This document shows, piece after piece, positions 31,635 through 40,378 of a stretch of DNA of 58,989 bases. Below the pieces are notes generated by a model. That model ran no database searches, was not told where the DNA came from, and was given only the letters and a program-made list of their open reading frames with translations. Location: NCBI GenBank assembly GCA_046160725.1, contig JBJXHB010000434.1, positions 1 to 58,989 of the forward strand, given 5' to 3'. The DNA is from JBJXHB01 sp046160725 (lineage in GTDB: Bacteria > Pseudomonadota > Gammaproteobacteria > Burkholderiales > Burkholderiaceae_C). How positions within the stretch are numbered: the first letter of the stretch is position 1; every line of letters starts with the position of its first letter. The translations under genes and the position numbers were made by a program.

Positions 31635-33683
31635 ATGACCATGCCCATCGTTCAAAGCCTCATCGCCGGCCGCTGGATCGGCGCCGCCCCCGCGCAGGTG
31701 CTGCGCAGCGCCGTCACCGGCCGCGAGTTGTTCCACACCCATGCCGATGCGCTGGACTTCGGCGAGGCGCTGCAGCATGCGCGCAGCGTCGGCCTGCCGG
31801 CCCTGCTGGCGCTGGACTTCCAGCAGCGCGCCGCCATCCTGAAGGCCCTGGCCAAGCACCTGGCGGAGCACAAAGAGACGCTGTATGCCGTCTCCGCCCA
31901 CACCGGCGCCACGCGGGCCGACGGCTGGATCGACATCGAGGGTGGTGCCGGCACGTTGTCGGCCTATGCGGCTATCGGTGGCAACGAGCTGCCGTCGGGC
32001 AACCTGGTGCACGAGGGCCCCGCGCTGCCACTGGGCCGCAAGGGTGGCTTTGCGGGCACGCACATCCTGGTGCCGCGGCGCGGCCTGGCGGTGCACATCA
32101 ACGCCTTCAATTTCCCGGTCTGGGGCCTGCTGGAGAAGTTCGCGCCCAGCTTCCTGGCCGGCATGCCGTGCATTGCCAAGCCGGCCACCGCGACCAGCTA
32201 CCTGACCGAGGCCGCGGTGCGGCTGATGCTGGCCTCCGGCCTGTTGCCGCCGGGCGCCTTGCAGCTGGTCATCGGCAGCACGGGCGACCTGCTGGACCGG
32301 CTGGAGGAGCCCGATGTCGTCACCTTCACCGGCTCGGCCGACACGGCGGCTCGGCTGCGGGTGCAGGCCAACCTGGTGCGGCGGTCGATACCCTTCAATG
32401 CCGAGGCCGACTCGCTCAACGCCGCGCTGCTGGCGCCCGACGTCACACCCGACCATGAGGAGTTCGACCTGTTCGTCAAGGAGGTGGCGCGCGAGATGAC
32501 GGTGAAGGCGGGCCAGAAGTGCACCGCCATCCGCCGCATCATCGTGCCGCGGGCGCAGGCCGATGCCGTGGCCGAGCGCCTGCGCCACCGGCTGGCCCAG
32601 GTGGTCGTCGGCGACCCGGCGCTGGAGACGGTGCGCATGGGCGCGCTGGCGTCGCATGCCCAGGCCGCCGATGTGGCGGACCGGCTGGCACTGCTGCGCG
32701 AACAGGCCGAGACCCTGTACGACGGTGGGCCTGGTTTCGCGCCGCTGGGCGAGGGCACGGCGCAGGGCGCCTTCGTCGCGCCGACGCTGCTGCGCGCGCG
32801 CGACGCCCATCGCCATGCCGCCCACGACGTCGAGGCCTTCGGGCCGGTGTCCACGCTGCTGGCCTACGACGGCGACATGGACGAAGCCCTGGCATTGCTG
32901 GCGCGCGGCCGCGGCAGCCTGGTGGCCACGCTGGTGACACGCAGCCCGGCGATCGCTGCCCAGGCCATACCGGTGGCCGCGGCACAGCATGGCCGGCTGC
33001 TGGTGCTGGATGCCCAGGCCGCGGCCGAGTCGACCGGGCACGGCTCGCCGCTGCCGCAGCTCAAGCACGGTGGCCCGGGCCGCGCCGGCGGTGGCGAGGA
33101 ACTGGGCGGCATCCGTGCCGTGCGCCACTACCTGCAGCGTGCAGCGGTGCAGGGCTCACCGACCATGCTGGCGGCCGTCACCGGCGAGCATGTGCGCGGC
33201 GCACGGCTGGTCGAGACCGAGGTGCACCCGTTCCGCCGCCACTTCGAGGACCTGCAGATCGGCGAGTCGCTGCTGACGCATCGGCGCACGGTCGGCGAGG
33301 CCGACATCGTGGCCTTTGGTGGCATATCGGGTGACTACTTCTACATGCACTTCGACGAGGTCGCGGCGCGCGAGAGCCCGTTCGGCAAGCGCATCGCACA
33401 CGGCTACTTCGTGCTGTCGGCGGCGGCGGGGCTGTTCGTCTCGCCCGCGCCCGGCCCGGTGCTGGCCAACTACGGCCTGGACACGCTGCGCTTCGTCAAG
33501 CCGGTGGGCATCGGCGACACCATCCAGGCGCGCCTGACCTGCAAGCGCAAGATCGACCGGCGCAAGACCGATGCCAAGGGCGTCGGCCAGGGCGTCGTGG
33601 CCTGGGACGTGGAGGTGACCAACCAGGCCGGCGAGCTGGTGGCCAGCTATGACATCCTGACCCTGGTGGCCAAGCGCTCCTGA
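31635..33683 (+). CDS. paaZ: Bifunctional oxepin-CoA hydrolase / semialdehyde dehydrogenase PaaZ
   Basis: A 682-residue fusion. Residues ~1-525 are an aldehyde dehydrogenase with general-base Glu257 (NAEADS) and nucleophile Cys296 (AGQKCTA). Residues ~535-680 are a MaoC-type (R)-hydratase with the ISGDYFYMHFD motif (Asp567, His572). PaaZ opens the oxepin-CoA ring and oxidises the resulting semialdehyde to 3-oxo-5,6-dehydrosuberyl-CoA, so both activities look intact. Length equals E. coli PaaZ. The stop overlaps by one base the ATG of the following crotonase gene. A 96-bp gap separates it from the permease; I saw no promoter or palindrome there. Confidence 0.96.
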   Translation: MTMPIVQSLIAGRWIGAAPAQVLRSAVTGRELFHTHADALDFGEALQHARSVGLPALLALDFQQRAAILKALAKHLAEHKETLYAVSAHTGATRADGWIDIEGGAGTLSAYAAIGGNELPSGNLVHEGPALPLGRKGGFAGTHILVPRRGLAVHINAFNFPVWGLLEKFAPSFLAGMPCIAKPATATSYLTEAAVRLMLASGLLPPGALQLVIGSTGDLLDRLEEPDVVTFTGSADTAARLRVQANLVRRSIPFNAEADSLNAALLAPDVTPDHEEFDLFVKEVAREMTVKAGQKCTAIRRIIVPRAQADAVAERLRHRLAQVVVGDPALETVRMGALASHAQAADVADRLALLREQAETLYDGGPGFAPLGEGTAQGAFVAPTLLRARDAHRHAAHDVEAFGPVSTLLAYDGDMDEALALLARGRGSLVATLVTRSPAIAAQAIPVAAAQHGRLLVLDAQAAAESTGHGSPLPQLKHGGPGRAGGGEELGGIRAVRHYLQRAAVQGSPTMLAAVTGEHVRGARLVETEVHPFRRHFEDLQIGESLLTHRRTVGEADIVAFGGISGDYFYMHFDEVAARESPFGKRIAHGYFVLSAAAGLFVSPAPGPVLANYGLDTLRFVKPVGIGDTIQARLTCKRKIDRRKTDAKGVGQGVVAWDVEVTNQAGELVASYDILTLVAKRS

Positions 33684-34522
33684 TGCCCGCTTCGACACCC
33701 AACCCCGCAGCTGCCATGACCGACCTGTCCCTGCTGAAGATTGCGCACCACGATGGCGGCGTCGTGGTCGTCTCGATGAACCGCGCTGAACGCCTGAACG
33801 CGTTGAGCCGCGCCCTGATGCACGAACTGACCGCCTTCGCCCGCGCGCACCGCCGCAATGCGGCGCTGCGCGCGGTGATCGTCACGGGTGCCGGGCCGCA
33901 CTTCAGTGCCGGCGCCGACCTGAAAGAACGCGCCGGCCAGAGCGCCGCGGCGGACCGGCCCAGCCTGCTGGAGCAGCGCAGCGCGCTGGCCATGGGACCG
34001 GACCTGTGCGAGGCCTGGGAGCAGATGGAGTGCATCACCATCGCCGCCATCGAGGGCCATTGCCTCGGCGGTGGCTGCGCGCTGGCACTGGCTTGTGACT
34101 TCCGCATCGCCGCACGCGGCGCGCAGATCCGCCTGCCCGAGGTGCCGCTGGGCATGAACATGAGCTGGCAATCGCTGCCGCGGCTGACCGCACTGGTCGG
34201 CCCGGCCCGTGCCAAGCGCTTCACGCTCTACGGCCGCGCTCCCAGCGATGCCGAGCTGATGAGCTGGGGCCTGGTTGACGAGCTGACCGAACCCGGCCAG
34301 GCACTGGCGGCGGCCCAGCGCTGGGCGGTGGATACCGCCGCGCTGCCGCCGATTCCGGTGCGCATGACCAAGGAAGCGATCAACGCCCATGCCCTGGCGC
34401 TGCGCCAGGCCACCAGCGTGATGGACCGCGACCAGTTTCTGCTGGCTTCGGTCAGCGCCGATCTGCGCGAAGGCGTGCAGGCGTTTCTGGAAAAACGGGC
34501 GCCGCGCTTCGAGGGCAATTGA
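33683..34522 (+). CDS. Enoyl-CoA hydratase/isomerase family protein downstream of paaZ
   Basis: A 279-residue crotonase. The oxyanion hole VTGAGPHFSAGADLKERAG is normal. Only one of the two hydratase Glu positions is kept: the first is Ala in GGGCALAL, the second is present in RLPEVPLGMNM. The substrate is therefore likely to differ from a plain enoyl-CoA; it might be the 2,3-dehydroadipyl-CoA hydratase (PaaF) step or an unrelated isomerase. The start at 33683 overlaps the paaZ stop (TGATG); MTDLSLL at 33716 is an alternative. It closes the paa run, and the downstream gene is on the other strand. Confidence 0.8.
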   Translation: MPASTPNPAAAMTDLSLLKIAHHDGGVVVVSMNRAERLNALSRALMHELTAFARAHRRNAALRAVIVTGAGPHFSAGADLKERAGQSAAADRPSLLEQRSALAMGPDLCEAWEQMECITIAAIEGHCLGGGCALALACDFRIAARGAQIRLPEVPLGMNMSWQSLPRLTALVGPARAKRFTLYGRAPSDAELMSWGLVDELTEPGQALAAAQRWAVDTAALPPIPVRMTKEAINAHALALRQATSVMDRDQFLLASVSADLREGVQAFLEKRAPRFEGN

Positions 34523-34563
34523 GCGGCGGTCGGGCGCGGCAAGGCCCCGGCCGTCTCAGGGCG

Positions 34564-34926
34564 TCAGACGCGCCGGCCCCAGTCGCCCTGGTCGAACCCG
34601 ACCGTGATCGCGCCATCCGGCCACTCGACCACTGGCCGTTTGATGACGCTGGGCTCGGCCAGCATCAAGCCATGGGCCGATGCGGCATCGGTCACCGCCG
34701 CGCGGCGCGCCTCATCGAGCTTGCGCCAGGTGGTGCCGGCGCGGTTGAGCAGGCGCTCCCAGCCCGCGGCGGCGGTCCAGGCCTGCAGGCGCTGTGGCGG
34801 CACGCCGGCCTTCTTGAAGTCGTGGAAGTTCACCTCGACGCCGGGCTGTGCGGCGAGCCAGGCGCGGGCGCGCTTGACCGTGTCGCAGTTGGGGATGCCG
34901 TACAGGGTGACCGCCTTGCCGGTCAT
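34564..34926 (-). CDS. Spx/ArsC-family thioredoxin-fold protein (YffB-like)
   Basis: A 120-residue protein from ATG 34926. The N-terminal YGIPNCDTVKRARAWL carries the single Cys of the YffB/ArsC-like group (no CXXC). The rest matches family segments: VNFHDFKKAGVP, LLNRAGTTWRKLDE and PSVIKRPVVEW, i.e. the cis-Pro region after the active site. Such proteins resemble glutathione-linked arsenate reductases, but the YffB branch has no proven arsenate role. It starts two bases after the stop of the MurA-like gene, so the two are one transcriptional unit. Confidence 0.9.
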   Translation of the reverse strand: MTGKAVTLYGIPNCDTVKRARAWLAAQPGVEVNFHDFKKAGVPPQRLQAWTAAAGWERLLNRAGTTWRKLDEARRAAVTDAASAHGLMLAEPSVIKRPVVEWPDGAITVGFDQGDWGRRV

Positions 34927-34928
34927 GG

Positions 34929-36230
34929 TCAGGCCTCCTCCTGCCACTGGATGCGCGCGCCCAGCGCCGTCAGGTTCTCGACGAAGCCGGGGTGGGCGCG
35001 GCGGATGGGTGCGGCATTGCGGATGCGGCTGGGGCCCTCGATGCTGGCGGCCAGCATCAGCAGCGCGATGGCCACGCGGATGATGTAGGGGCTGTCCACC
35101 GTGGCCGGCTGCAAGGGCTTGCCGCCGAAGATGATGACCCGGTGCGGGTCGCACATCACGGCATGGCCGCCGAACTTGGACAGCTCGGCGGTCCAGCCCA
35201 TGGCGCCGTCGTAGACCTTGTTCCAGTACATCATGCTGCCCTCGGCGCGCACCCCCAGCGCGACGAAGATCGGCAGCAGGTCCACCGGCAGGTAGGGCCA
35301 GGGCGCGGCCTCCACCTTCTGCAGGATGTTGCGGGTGAAGGGTTCGCGCACCTTGAGCGGACCGTCGACGATGCCGCGCGACCAGCCGTCACGGTGCTCG
35401 ATGCGCACGCCGAACTTGGCGAAAGTGCGGTCGATCAGCGGAAACTGCTCCGGCGCCGAGTTGCGCACCTCGACCTCGCCGCCGGTGATCGCGCCCAGTG
35501 CCAGGAAGGTGACGATTTCGTGGAAGTCCTCGTCGAAGGTGAAGTCCGCGCCGCCGAGCCGGTCCACGCCGTCGACGACCAGTCGCGATGTGCCCAGGCC
35601 CTCGATGCGCGCGCCCAGCTGCGCCATGAAGCGGCAGAACTCCTGCACATGCGGCTCGCTGGCGGCGTTCATCAGCTCGGACCGTCCGCCGGCCAGCGCG
35701 GCACACAGCACGAAGTTCTCGGTGGTGGTGACGCTGGCGTAGTCCATCCAGTGGCGGGCCGCCTGCAGCGGCCGGTCGGCGCGCATCACGATGCCGTCGG
35801 GGCGGCGCTCGACCTGGGCGCCAAAACTCTGCATCACCTCCACATGCGGGTCGATCTCGCGCATGCCCAGGCTGCAGCCCTTGACGTCATCCTCGATGCG
35901 GGCCACGCCGAAACGGGACAGCAACCCCGGCACCAGCATGATGGAGCTGCGCATCTCCTCCGGCAGCCGGTGCAGCGCCTCGTCGAAGTGCGTGTCGGCA
36001 TGGTGGACGCGCAGGTCGCGGGCCTGGAAATCGACGCTCACCTGGCTGCCCAAGGTGCGGAAGATGTCCAGGATCTTCTTGACGTCGGTGATCTCGGGTA
36101 TGCCGCGCAGGCGCACCGGCTCGCGGGTCAGCAGCGTCGCGCACAGGATGGGCAGGACGGCGTTCTTGTTGGCTGAAGGAACGAGGCGGCCGCGCAGGGG
36201 CGTGCCACCGTGGACGATGAGGTCGGACAT
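34929..36230 (-). CDS. MurA-family UDP-GlcNAc 1-carboxyvinyltransferase homologue
   Basis: A 433-residue EPSP-synthase-fold protein. It keeps the MurA active-site Lys in SANKNAVLPIL (position 22), the loop Cys as KGCSLGMREIDPH (Cys119, E. coli Cys115) and the PVDLLP region with the catalytic Asp. Around these the sequence is divergent: the Pro-Gly-Gly before the Cys is Val-Lys-Gly here. It probably transfers enolpyruvate from PEP to UDP-GlcNAc or a related nucleotide sugar. Genomes of this group usually keep the main murA near the hisG operon; this one is beside a Spx-like gene and looks like a second copy, so I leave the symbol blank. Confidence 0.82.
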   Translation of the reverse strand: MSDLIVHGGTPLRGRLVPSANKNAVLPILCATLLTREPVRLRGIPEITDVKKILDIFRTLGSQVSVDFQARDLRVHHADTHFDEALHRLPEEMRSSIMLVPGLLSRFGVARIEDDVKGCSLGMREIDPHVEVMQSFGAQVERRPDGIVMRADRPLQAARHWMDYASVTTTENFVLCAALAGGRSELMNAASEPHVQEFCRFMAQLGARIEGLGTSRLVVDGVDRLGGADFTFDEDFHEIVTFLALGAITGGEVEVRNSAPEQFPLIDRTFAKFGVRIEHRDGWSRGIVDGPLKVREPFTRNILQKVEAAPWPYLPVDLLPIFVALGVRAEGSMMYWNKVYDGAMGWTAELSKFGGHAVMCDPHRVIIFGGKPLQPATVDSPYIIRVAIALLMLAASIEGPSRIRNAAPIRRAHPGFVENLTALGARIQWQEEA

Positions 36231-36317
36231 AGAGGGAGGCGCCGCAGCGCACGCCGAGTGGAGCCGCGATTGTCCTCGCAGCGCGCGAGCCGGGCCCGTG
36301 CAGGGCGTCTGCCCAGG

Positions 36318-37082
36318 TCAGCGCCGGGCGGGCGGACGCTCGCGGCACACCGGGCAGTCGGCCTGGCGCGGCATGGTCACCTGGTCCCACTCCATGCTGC
36401 GGGCATCCAGCATCAGCAGCCGCCCGGCCAGCGAGCGGCCGGTGCCGGCCAGCAGGCGCAGCGCCTCGGCCGCCTGCATGCTGCCGATGATGCCCACCAG
36501 TGGCGCGAACACACCCATGGTCGCGCAGCGCGTCTCCTCGAACGTGACCTCCGGCGGAAAGATGCAGGCATAGCAGGGCGCTGTTTCCTGCCGGGTGTCG
36601 TAGACCGAGATCTGGCCGTCGAATCCAATTGCCGCGCCCGACACCAGCGGCACGCCGTGCCGCACGCAGGCGGCGTTGACCATCTGCCGCGTCGCGAAGT
36701 TGTCGCAGCAATCCAGCACCACGTCGATGTCGGGCAGCAACTCGTCCAGCAGGGCCGCGTCGGCGCGTTGCACCCGGGCATCCACCACCACGTCGGGGTT
36801 CAGTGCGGCGATGCTGGTACGAGCCGATTCGGCCTTGGGTTGGCCGACGCGCGACAGGTTGTGCGCGATCTGGCGCTGCAGGTTGGTGACATCGACCCGG
36901 TCATGGTCGACGATGACGATGCGGCCAACGCCTGCCGAGCCCAGGTACAGCGCCACTGGCGAGCCCAGGCCGCCGGCGCCGACCACCAGGGCGCGGCCGT
37001 CCAGGATGCGCTGCTGACCCTCGACGCCGATCTCGTCGAGCAGGATGTGCCGCGAATACCGGAGCAGCTGGTCGTCGTTCAT
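36318..37082 (-). CDS. moeB: ThiF/MoeB/HesA-family adenylyltransferase
   Basis: A 254-residue E1-like enzyme. The nucleotide-binding GAGGLGSPVALYLGSAG, the RQIAHNLSRVGQPKAES loop and the ATP-contacting DCCDNFATR are present. Two Cys pairs (CYAC and CPVC) supply the structural zinc, and the ATRCATMGVFAP-like stretch contains the candidate catalytic Cys. MoeB adenylates the C-terminal Gly-Gly of MoaD for molybdopterin synthesis; ThiF does the same for ThiS. No rhodanese domain is fused. It lies 54 bp downstream of ctpA, a neighbourhood common in Burkholderiales. Which sulfur-carrier protein it serves cannot be read here. Confidence 0.88.
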   Translation of the reverse strand: MNDDQLLRYSRHILLDEIGVEGQQRILDGRALVVGAGGLGSPVALYLGSAGVGRIVIVDHDRVDVTNLQRQIAHNLSRVGQPKAESARTSIAALNPDVVVDARVQRADAALLDELLPDIDVVLDCCDNFATRQMVNAACVRHGVPLVSGAAIGFDGQISVYDTRQETAPCYACIFPPEVTFEETRCATMGVFAPLVGIIGSMQAAEALRLLAGTGRSLAGRLLMLDARSMEWDQVTMPRQADCPVCRERPPARR

Positions 37083-37087
37083 GGATG

Positions 37088-37111
37088 AAAACGGCCCGCG
37101 CGAGGCGGGCC
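37088..37111 (-). terminator. Rho-independent terminator after ctpA, just before moeB
   Basis: On the minus strand a 7-bp GGCCCGC/GCGGGCC stem with a five-base loop is followed by GTTTTC. It sits between ctpA (stop at 37137) and the moeB start (37082), the T-run ending only about five bases from the ATG, so readthrough would be needed unless moeB has its own start site. Confidence 0.6.
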
Positions 37112-37136
37112 TGGCCGTACGGTGCTGAAGCGGGGC

Positions 37137-38564
37137 TCAGCGGGTGGTGAGCTCAGCCTTGCGCTCGCTCTGGGTCTTGCTGACCATCACCGGCCGGCCC
37201 TTGAGCTGGTTCAGTGCCTGCATCAGCGGGAAGTCCTGCGGGCTGCCGAACTCGGGCAGCGGCTTGGGCGGCTCCTTGGACTTGGACAGCTGCTCCTCCA
37301 GCTTGGCGCGGGCCTCCTCGCGGGCCTTGGTGCGGGCCTCGTCGACCTTGTCGCCGTCCTTGTCCAGATGCTTGGCCAGGTCGGCCTCCCGCAGGCGCAG
37401 CGCAGCGAAGACGTTGCCGTCGGCGGTCTCGTCCAGCCAGATGTCGGGCACGATGCCCTTGGCCTGTATCGAGCGGCCGCTGGGCGTGAAGTAGCGTGCC
37501 GTGGTGATCTTCAGCGCCGTCTCGGCGGACAGCTGGCGCACCGTCTGCACCGAGCCCTTGCCGAAGGTCTGCGCCCCCATCACCGTGGCGCGCTTGTGGT
37601 CCTGCAGCGCGCCCGCGACGATCTCGCTGGCGGAGGCCGAGCCCTCGTTGACCAGCACCACCAGCGGCAGCGACTTGACGCTGGCCGGCAGGCGCTTCAA
37701 CGGGTCGCCGTTGCCGCGGCGTACGTAGAACTCGGGCGCGGCCTTGTAGGTCTCCCGCGAGCTGGCGATCTGGCCATTGGTGGACACCACCACGGTGTCG
37801 GCCGGCAAAAAGGCGGCGCTCAGGGCCACCGCGGCCTCCAGCAGACCGCCCGGGTCGTTGCGCATGTCCAGCACCAGGCCCTTGAGCTGGGGGTCGGCCT
37901 TCAGCAGTTCGTCGAGCTTGCGCACGAAGTCGTCGACGGTGCGGTCCTGGAACTGGCTGACGCGGATCCAGCCGTAGCCGGGCTCGATCAGCCGCGCACG
38001 CACGCTCTGCTGGCGGATCTCCTCGCGCACGATGGTGACCGGGAAGCTGCGGTTCTCGTCCTTGCGGAAGATCGTCAGGTTGACCTTGGTCGCCGGGTCG
38101 CCGCGCATGCGCTTGACGGCCTGGTCCATGGTCAGGCCCTTGACCGGCGTGTCATCGATGCGGGTGATCAGGTCGCCGCTCTTGATGCCGGCGCGGAAGG
38201 CGGGCGAGCCTTCGATCGGCGACACCACCTTGACCAGCCCGTCCTCCATGCCGATCTCGATGCCCACGCCGACGAACCGGCCGGTCGTGCCCTCGCGGAA
38301 TTCCTTGAAGCTCTTCTTGTCGAAGTACTGGGAGTGCGGGTCCAGCCCGGACACCATGCCGCCGATGGCGTCACCGATCAGCTTCTTCTCGTCGACCGGC
38401 TCCACATAGTCCTGCTTGACCATCTGGAAGACGGCTGCCAGCTGCTGCAGTTCCTCCAGCGGCAGCGGCGCGTTGCGCGCCACGGCGGTGAACTGCATGG
38501 TGGCCAGCGCACCGGCGACCGCGCCCAGTGCCATCCAGCCTGCAACCTTCATCCGACGGCCCAT
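37137..38564 (-). CDS. ctpA: Periplasmic C-terminal processing protease CtpA (S41)
   Basis: A 475-residue serine protease. An N-terminal hydrophobic segment (~8-24) is the signal peptide or anchor. A PDZ domain spans ~95-175 (GFxxG-type loop, SPAFRAGIKSGDLI). The protease domain holds GLVLDMRNDPGG and the Ser-Lys dyad: Ser311 in GSASASEI and Lys336 in TFGKGS. A charged, Lys/Glu-rich helical tail (~400-450, EEARAKLEEQLSKSKEPPKP) follows. CtpA-type proteases trim peptidoglycan hydrolases and other periplasmic proteins. AAGGTGG seven bases before the ATG supports the start. It heads the minus-strand ctpA-moeB pair. Confidence 0.95.
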   Translation of the reverse strand: MGRRMKVAGWMALGAVAGALATMQFTAVARNAPLPLEELQQLAAVFQMVKQDYVEPVDEKKLIGDAIGGMVSGLDPHSQYFDKKSFKEFREGTTGRFVGVGIEIGMEDGLVKVVSPIEGSPAFRAGIKSGDLITRIDDTPVKGLTMDQAVKRMRGDPATKVNLTIFRKDENRSFPVTIVREEIRQQSVRARLIEPGYGWIRVSQFQDRTVDDFVRKLDELLKADPQLKGLVLDMRNDPGGLLEAAVALSAAFLPADTVVVSTNGQIASSRETYKAAPEFYVRRGNGDPLKRLPASVKSLPLVVLVNEGSASASEIVAGALQDHKRATVMGAQTFGKGSVQTVRQLSAETALKITTARYFTPSGRSIQAKGIVPDIWLDETADGNVFAALRLREADLAKHLDKDGDKVDEARTKAREEARAKLEEQLSKSKEPPKPLPEFGSPQDFPLMQALNQLKGRPVMVSKTQSERKAELTTR

Positions 38565-38613
38565 GTTGACCCACCTTCAGCCCCAGACGGAGCATTGAAA
38601 AGAGTGCCGTCCA

Positions 38614-38619
38614 GTATAG
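38614..38619 (-). promoter_or_regulatory. Possible -10 box of ctpA
   Basis: On the minus strand TATACT lies about 50 bases before the ctpA start. No TTGACA-like -35 was found 16-18 bases further upstream, so the call rests on the hexamer and its position in the 227-bp divergent gap with the crotonase gene at 38792. The rest of that gap shows only GC-rich sequence. Confidence 0.35.
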
Positions 38620-38791
38620 GCGGCCACCCTGCATGGAGGGGCCACGGGCGGCATTAGTTCCACCCCTGTTCGAGTGGGGTCGGCCGCCGCGCGCCGCCCC
38701 GGGTTGCGCCCGGCGGGTTGTCGCCCGGCCGCAGGATCGCTCAAACTACGGCCCTGGCACCCCGCATCGACCTGACCCTGGCGCAAACCCT

Positions 38792-39574
38792 ATGGCCTCC
38801 AACTATCGGCACATCCTGTTCGCCCGCGAGGGCCGTATCGGCTTCGTCACCATGAACCGCCCGGACAAGCGCAATGCACTGTCGGTCGAGCACATGCAGG
38901 AGCTGATGGCCTGCTTCCGGGCCATCGGCGACGACCGCAGCCTTGCCGTCGTCATCCTGGCCGGCAACGGACCGGGGTTCTCAGCCGGCCACGACCTGCA
39001 AGAGATGCTGGGGCGTGAGCCGGACTTCTATCGCCACGAGTTCGCGGTGTGCACCGAGCTGATGCAGACCATCCAGTCCATTGCCCAGCCGGTGATCGCC
39101 CAGGTCCACGGTATTGCCACGGCGGCGGGTTGCCAGCTGGTGGCCACCTGCGACCTGGCGGTGGCCGAGGAGGGCGCGCGCTTCGCCACGCCGGGCGTCA
39201 AGGTCGGCATCTTCTGCACCACGCCGATGGTCGCGCTGACCCGGGCCGTGGGCCAGAAGAAGGCCATGGAGATGCTCCTGACCGCCGATTTCGTATCAGC
39301 ACCAGAGGCGCTGGCCCACGGCCTCATCAACAAGGTCGTGCCCGCCGACCAGCTGGCCGCGCAAACCCTGGCGCTGGCGCAGAAGATCGCGACGGGCAGC
39401 AGCGCGGTCATCGAGACCGGCAAGCAGGCCTTCTACCGCCAGTACGGATTGCCGCAGGCCCAGGCCTATGCCTATGCCACCACCGTGATGGCCGACAGCG
39501 CGTCGCATGCCGACGCGCAGGAGGGCATGGACGCCTTCGTGCACAAGCGCAAGCCGCAGTGGCAGGGGCGCTGA
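38792..39574 (+). CDS. ECHDC3-like crotonase family protein
   Basis: A 260-residue crotonase. FSAGHDLQEML is the oxyanion-hole strand. The two hydratase Glu positions are Gln (AGCQLVA) and Gly (FATPGVKVGIFCTTP), the pattern of the ECHDC3-like branch, so classical water addition is unlikely; isomerase, decarboxylase or ligand-binding roles are possible. The start MASNYRHILF follows a weak ribosome site; in-frame sequence upstream is non-conserved. It stands alone between ctpA (divergent) and a nitroreductase gene (convergent). Confidence 0.85.
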   Translation: MASNYRHILFAREGRIGFVTMNRPDKRNALSVEHMQELMACFRAIGDDRSLAVVILAGNGPGFSAGHDLQEMLGREPDFYRHEFAVCTELMQTIQSIAQPVIAQVHGIATAAGCQLVATCDLAVAEEGARFATPGVKVGIFCTTPMVALTRAVGQKKAMEMLLTADFVSAPEALAHGLINKVVPADQLAAQTLALAQKIATGSSAVIETGKQAFYRQYGLPQAQAYAYATTVMADSASHADAQEGMDAFVHKRKPQWQGR

Positions 39575-39619
39575 GCGTCGACCGAACTCCACCGGGCCCC
39601 GTGGCGGGCGCGGTCGTGG

Positions 39620-40327
39620 TCAATCCAGCCAGACCGTGAAGGCGGGTGCCGGCTCGCGCGTCGGCCGGTAGGCATTGACCTTGTCCGCTTCGTCCGCATG
39701 GCCGATGGCCATGCCGCAGACCAGGCGCTCGTCCGGCGGCGCGCCGATGTGCGGCAGGACCACGCCGGCAAAGCCGCGCCAGGCGCCCTGGGCGCAGGTG
39801 TGCAGGCCGCGGGCGCGGGCCGCGACCATGATGCTCTGCAGGAACATGCCGTAGTCGACCAGGCTGCTGTTCGCCAGATGGCGGCTGATGGTGAACATCA
39901 GGCCGACCGGCGCATCGAAGAATCGGTAGTTGCGCTGGTGCTGGGCGTGCATCCGATCGCGGTCGCCCTTGGCGATGCCGAGCACGCCGTACAGGCCCCA
40001 GCCGTTGGCGCGCCGCCGTTCGATATAGGGGCTGACCATCGGCTCGGCCTCGGCGCCGTCGGCGTCCGCCGGGTCGCGGTAGCGGGCGGCGGTGTCCGGC
40101 CGCGCGCGGACCGCGTCGTGAGCGGCGCAGACGTCGGCCACCAGGGCGTCGCGGGCCCGGCCCAGCAGCACATAGACCTTCCAGGGCTGCGAGTTGGTGC
40201 CGGATGCCGACCAGCGCGCGACGTCCAGGATCTCGGCCAGCAACGCGGGTGCCACCGCTTGGGCGGTGAAGGCGCGGCAGGACATCCGGCTGCCGATGGC
40301 GGCGTCTACGATGCTGATCGGATTCAT
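39620..40327 (-). CDS. Nitroreductase family protein
   Basis: A 235-residue FMN-dependent oxidoreductase from ATG 40327. SRMSCRAFTAQAV is the FMN-phosphate site, ARWSASGTNSQPWKVYV the second FMN contact, and MFLQSIMVAARARGLHTCAQ the dimer helix. A C-terminal GMAIGHADEADKVN segment holds the usual GYPD-like loop in altered form. These enzymes reduce nitroaromatics, quinones or flavins with NAD(P)H. It converges on the crotonase gene (45 bp) and diverges from the MFS gene (51 bp). No signal peptide. Confidence 0.9.
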   Translation of the reverse strand: MNPISIVDAAIGSRMSCRAFTAQAVAPALLAEILDVARWSASGTNSQPWKVYVLLGRARDALVADVCAAHDAVRARPDTAARYRDPADADGAEAEPMVSPYIERRRANGWGLYGVLGIAKGDRDRMHAQHQRNYRFFDAPVGLMFTISRHLANSSLVDYGMFLQSIMVAARARGLHTCAQGAWRGFAGVVLPHIGAPPDERLVCGMAIGHADEADKVNAYRPTREPAPAFTVWLD

Positions 40328-40378
40328 GCCTGAATTCTCCCGCCCGCGCCGCCCTGAACCGATGACGACGTCCCAGCC

